Below, in pieces: positions 61,296 through 64,000 of a stretch of 64,000 nucleotides of DNA (position 1 is the stretch's first letter; each line of letters starts with the position of its first letter). This stretch comes from an uncultured Peptococcaceae bacterium (GTDB lineage: Bacteria > Bacillota > Peptococcia > Peptococcales > Peptococcaceae), in NCBI GenBank assembly GCA_910585405.1, contig CAJUDO010000002.1, positions 124,001-188,000 of the forward strand, given 5' to 3'. The position numbers and the translations under genes were made by a program. The notes under the pieces are model-generated. The model made no database searches and had not been told where the DNA came from. It saw nothing but the letters and a program-made list of their open reading frames with translations.

Positions 61296-62437
61296 GTCTA
61301 ATTTGTGAAGTTGGCAAAACCCAGTTGATCAAACATGGAGAGGTAACCTGCGGTGATTCTGTAGAAATCGTGCGCAATTCCGATGAGACAGTGGTAGTAC
61401 TTTCCGATGGTCTGGGCAGTGGCGTAAAGGCCAATATTCTTTCCAATCTGACCACCAAAATTATCTCCAAAATGGTTAGCAGTCATGTGCCTCTGCAAGA
61501 TATTGTAGAAACAATTATCAGTACGCTGCCAGTATGCTCCGTACGCAACGTAGCCTATTCTACATTTTCTATTTTGAAGATTACTCCCGAAGGTCATGTG
61601 GAAATCATTGATTTTGACGGGCTGCCTCCCATCTTGATTTCCAATGGGTTTGTTGAGGTAGTGGAACGTACTGGCGAAGATGTGTTGGGCAAACAAATTA
61701 ATCACGCACAACTGCAATTAAAAGAAGGTGACTATTTGCTCATCACCAGCGATGGCGTGACCGAAGCAGGGCTGGGACTTACTCTGCCTATGGGTCTGCA
61801 AACCTCTGGTTTGGTTAAAGCTTTGAAAGAAAATGTCACGTTAAGGGATTCGGCACAAGATTTAGTCGACCAGGTCATCGGTATCTGTATGAGCTATTAC
61901 ATCAACGAACCTGGCGATGATACCACAGCCGTAGCCATTCACATGCGGCAAGCACGCGAATGTGTTATACTCACAGGTTTACCGATAGACAAAAAAGATG
62001 ATTCCACTATGGTGGAGGAATTTTTGAAGACCAAAGGACGTAAAATAATCTGTGGCGGTACGACTGCCCAGGTGTTTGCCCGGGAAAGCGGCCGAGAGCT
62101 GGAGGCATCCAACGTCGGTGAATTATCTGATGAAGTTCCGCCCATTTCCCGCATCAACGGCATTGACCTAGTTACAGAAGGGATCATTACGATGAATTAC
62201 TGCAGCAAGCTGTTGAAAGAAAACCCTTCCAGCACCATATCTATGCCGATAAACGGTGCAACAATGCTGTTGCAGGAGCTTTTATCCGCTGATCGCATTA
62301 CGATTTTTTTTGGCACACAAGTAAACGAAGCTTACGAACAGATTAAGCCCGGTATTCGTTTGCGCAGTACAGTAATTGAAACACTGACTGCTCAACTACA
62401 GCAATTGGGAAAAGAAATCATCATCCACCGTTATTAA
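61292..62437 (+). CDS. SpoIIE-type PP2C serine phosphatase
   Basis: A 381-residue protein: a PP2C/SpoIIE domain (about 1-215) with metal motifs LSDGLGSG, SDGVTEAG and GDDTTAVAI, then a C-terminal domain of about 165 residues that I do not recognise. Its ATG overlaps the sensor stop (ATGA), so the two are coupled: the sensor likely sets phosphatase output, which may regulate hydrogenase genes. The target is not visible here. Confidence 0.9.
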   Translation: MSLICEVGKTQLIKHGEVTCGDSVEIVRNSDETVVVLSDGLGSGVKANILSNLTTKIISKMVSSHVPLQDIVETIISTLPVCSVRNVAYSTFSILKITPEGHVEIIDFDGLPPILISNGFVEVVERTGEDVLGKQINHAQLQLKEGDYLLITSDGVTEAGLGLTLPMGLQTSGLVKALKENVTLRDSAQDLVDQVIGICMSYYINEPGDDTTAVAIHMRQARECVILTGLPIDKKDDSTMVEEFLKTKGRKIICGGTTAQVFARESGRELEASNVGELSDEVPPISRINGIDLVTEGIITMNYCSKLLKENPSSTISMPINGATMLLQELLSADRITIFFGTQVNEAYEQIKPGIRLRSTVIETLTAQLQQLGKEIIIHRY

Positions 62438-62456
62438 ACAATCCGGAGGCACTTTT

Positions 62457-63341
62457 ATGGACATCAAGAATTATTGCTTTAAAGGAAAAGAAGAGTTTAG
62501 CCTGCAAAATTATGATACAAAAGATACTGCGGAATTCACTTCTAAAAAAGAAACCATTGAATTGTTGGCTGCTAATCAAGCCCGTATGGCTCAGCTACAG
62601 GATCGCCTTTACGCAGAAAATAAAGAAGCATTGCTCATTATTTTTCAGGCTATGGACGCCGCTGGCAAAGATGGCGCCATTAAGCATGTCATATCCGGCA
62701 TGAATCCGCAGGGTGTCATTGTTCACAACTTTAAGCAGCCTACCTCTGAGGAATTAGATCATGATTATTTATGGCGTGCATGGCGAGTACTGCCCGGTCG
62801 GGGAGATATCGGTATTTTCAATCGCTCTTACTATGAAGATGTGCTGGTCGTGAAGGTACACAGCCTATATAAAAATCTTCCGTTGCCTGATCGCTGTAAA
62901 ACCGGGGAGCTCTTTCAGCAACGGTATATGCAAATCAATCACTTTGAAAAATATTTATATCAAAATGGGATTCGTGTCGTAAAAATCTTTCTGCATCTCT
63001 CTAAAGACGAACAGAAAAAACGCTTTTTAGAGCGGATTGACGATGAAGAAAAAAATTGGAAATTCTCTCAGTCCGATATCGAGGAGCGTATGTATTGGGA
63101 CACCTACCAGGAAGCCTATGAAGACGCCATTAAAGCCACCGCTACCAAAAAAGCACCCTGGTATATTGTGCCAGCCGACAAAAAGTGGTTTGCCCGTCTG
63201 CTCATTTCACAAATCATTGTAGACACATTGGAGGAAATCAATCCCCAATACCCGGAACTGCCCGACAATAAAAAAGCACTGTTGAGCCAATGCAGAGAGC
63301 AATTATTGGCGGAAACAAAAGAGGAAGAAGAGAAAGATTAA
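62457..63341 (+). CDS. ppk2: Polyphosphate kinase 2 family protein
   Basis: A 294-residue cytoplasmic phosphotransferase linking polyphosphate and nucleotides. Walker A is AMDAAGKDG (65-73), the lid region FNRSYYEDVLV is present, and the protein continues through the usual PPK2 core. Nucleotide preference cannot be read. GGAGG precedes the ATG, 19 bases after the phosphatase gene, so it may share its transcript. Confidence 0.94.
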   Translation: MDIKNYCFKGKEEFSLQNYDTKDTAEFTSKKETIELLAANQARMAQLQDRLYAENKEALLIIFQAMDAAGKDGAIKHVISGMNPQGVIVHNFKQPTSEELDHDYLWRAWRVLPGRGDIGIFNRSYYEDVLVVKVHSLYKNLPLPDRCKTGELFQQRYMQINHFEKYLYQNGIRVVKIFLHLSKDEQKKRFLERIDDEEKNWKFSQSDIEERMYWDTYQEAYEDAIKATATKKAPWYIVPADKKWFARLLISQIIVDTLEEINPQYPELPDNKKALLSQCREQLLAETKEEEEKD

Positions 63342-63462
63342 TTAAGACAAAATAAAAAACCAGCATCATGGAAATGCAGGTTTCTGCCAATTTCCAATTA
63401 CTGAAACCAAAACTATCAAAAAATCTTGACAAAGACATCCTATCCATAAACGATGAATATAA

Positions 63463-63497
63463 AAACCGGCCATGTATGATTACTGCATGGTCGGTTT
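63463..63497 (+). terminator. Terminator of the ppk2 transcript
   Basis: AAACCGGCCATG pairs with CATGGTCGGTTT (one G-T pair) and is followed by TTTTG. Confidence 0.8.
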
Positions 63498-63614
63498 GTT
63501 TTGAGATAAAAAGTTTTGGCACTGGTTGATTTCTTTACTTTTATACGCTAAAATGAAATATAAGATTTTATCTTCTCCGGCTTATGATTTCAAGATTTTT
63601 TACAGGAGTTTCTT

Positions 63615-64000
63615 ATGCGATTTTCAGATATTCAAGGTCAGGACAAAGCCATTCATATCTTGCAGCGTGCGATTCAAAACCAACATATCGCTCATGCTTA
63701 TCTTTTTACAGGACCAGAAGGAGTAGGAAAAAAGAATACCGCGCTGGCACTGGCACAATATCTAAACTGTGAAGCGGCAGATCCTCAGACCTTTTCCAGT
63801 TGCGGGCAATGTGCCTCCTGCGTTCAGATTGACTGTGGAAGCCATCCCGATCTTATTTTTCTGGAACCTGACGGAAACAGCATCAAGATTGAGCAGATTC
63901 GCAACTTGCTCAGCAAAATATCACTGCGCAATTACGAAAGCACTTATAAAGTTGCGATTATCAATGATGCTCATCTTATGACGGAGCAAGCAGCCAACTG
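63615..64000 (+). CDS. holB: DNA polymerase III delta' subunit, 3' end outside the window
   Basis: The first 128 residues of a clamp-loader subunit. Walker A is GPEGVGKK (33-40); a cysteine cluster SCGQCASCVQIDC is the zinc module of delta'/tau-like AAA proteins; SIKIEQIRNL and VAIINDAHLMTEQAAN match the family. AGGAG lies six bases before the ATG. The frame runs off the window end. Confidence 0.93.
   Translation, partial: MRFSDIQGQDKAIHILQRAIQNQHIAHAYLFTGPEGVGKKNTALALAQYLNCEAADPQTFSSCGQCASCVQIDCGSHPDLIFLEPDGNSIKIEQIRNLLSKISLRNYESTYKVAIINDAHLMTEQAAN

Overview
The window comes from an anaerobic, moderate-GC Bacillota genome, probably a spore former. It carries yabG, a SleB-type cortex hydrolase with two LysM domains, veg, SLH-anchored surface proteins, a glycyl radical enzyme, an [FeFe]-hydrogenase, and a hydrogenase-like sensor with its [2Fe-2S] and SpoIIE-phosphatase partners. 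I cannot tell Clostridia from Negativicutes with confidence. No CRISPR array, prophage or transposase was seen.

Layout. 0-14.9 kb: cardiolipin synthase (cut by the window edge), a GNAT protein, DUF1848, an MBL-fold hydrolase, a Bcr/CflA exporter, two tandem arylsulfotransferases with a divergent LysR regulator, a modular cell-wall amidase, and aroF. 15.2-20.9 kb: a LysR / glycyl radical enzyme / anion-transporter module. 20.9-27.6 kb: a TRAP transporter (dctPQM) and two tandem amidohydrolases. 27.8-30.8 kb: an Ltp-repeat membrane protein with a divergent XRE regulator, an aminotransferase, and a Lys-Glu-Asp-Phe tRNA cluster. 31.1-39.9 kb: two divergent operons for extracytoplasmic flavin and hydrogen redox chemistry (apbE, NusG-II and Gx-transporter genes; an SLH/FMN-binding surface protein, a CHB-domain ORF and a Tat-exported [FeFe]-hydrogenase). 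39.9-46.4 kb: ung, an ABC transporter with a YtrA-type regulator, veg, and a secreted ubiquitin-LRR-SLH protein. 46.5-51.6 kb: a LysR / esterase / anion transporter / Fe-alcohol dehydrogenase module. 51.5-59.2 kb: yabG, YibE/F, alkaline phosphatase, tauE, dtd, a glycosyltransferase and sleB. 59.3-64 kb: the hydrogenase-sensor operon, ppk2 and the start of holB.

The strongest non-gene signal is structural. Four separate accessory blocks (about 5.6, 8.7, 5.0 and 3.1 kb) each sit directly downstream of a minus-strand gene (dctM, ung, yabG, tauE). On its far side each block carries a second, diverged copy of that gene's last codons, usually with its terminator. The copies still translate in the right frame, and in dctM and ung most differences are synonymous, so they look like homologous tails from another lineage rather than fresh duplications. 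This points to one recurring way of adding gene cassettes behind 3' gene ends, with no recombinase visible.

The second major signal is a signal-peptide-bearing, SLH-anchored protein whose predicted mature N-terminus is a eukaryote-like ubiquitin, about 75% identical to human ubiquitin by eye over 69 residues and lacking the Gly-Gly tail. The third is the block pairing an FMN transferase, a surface protein with one good and two variant flavinylation motifs, and an exported hydrogenase.
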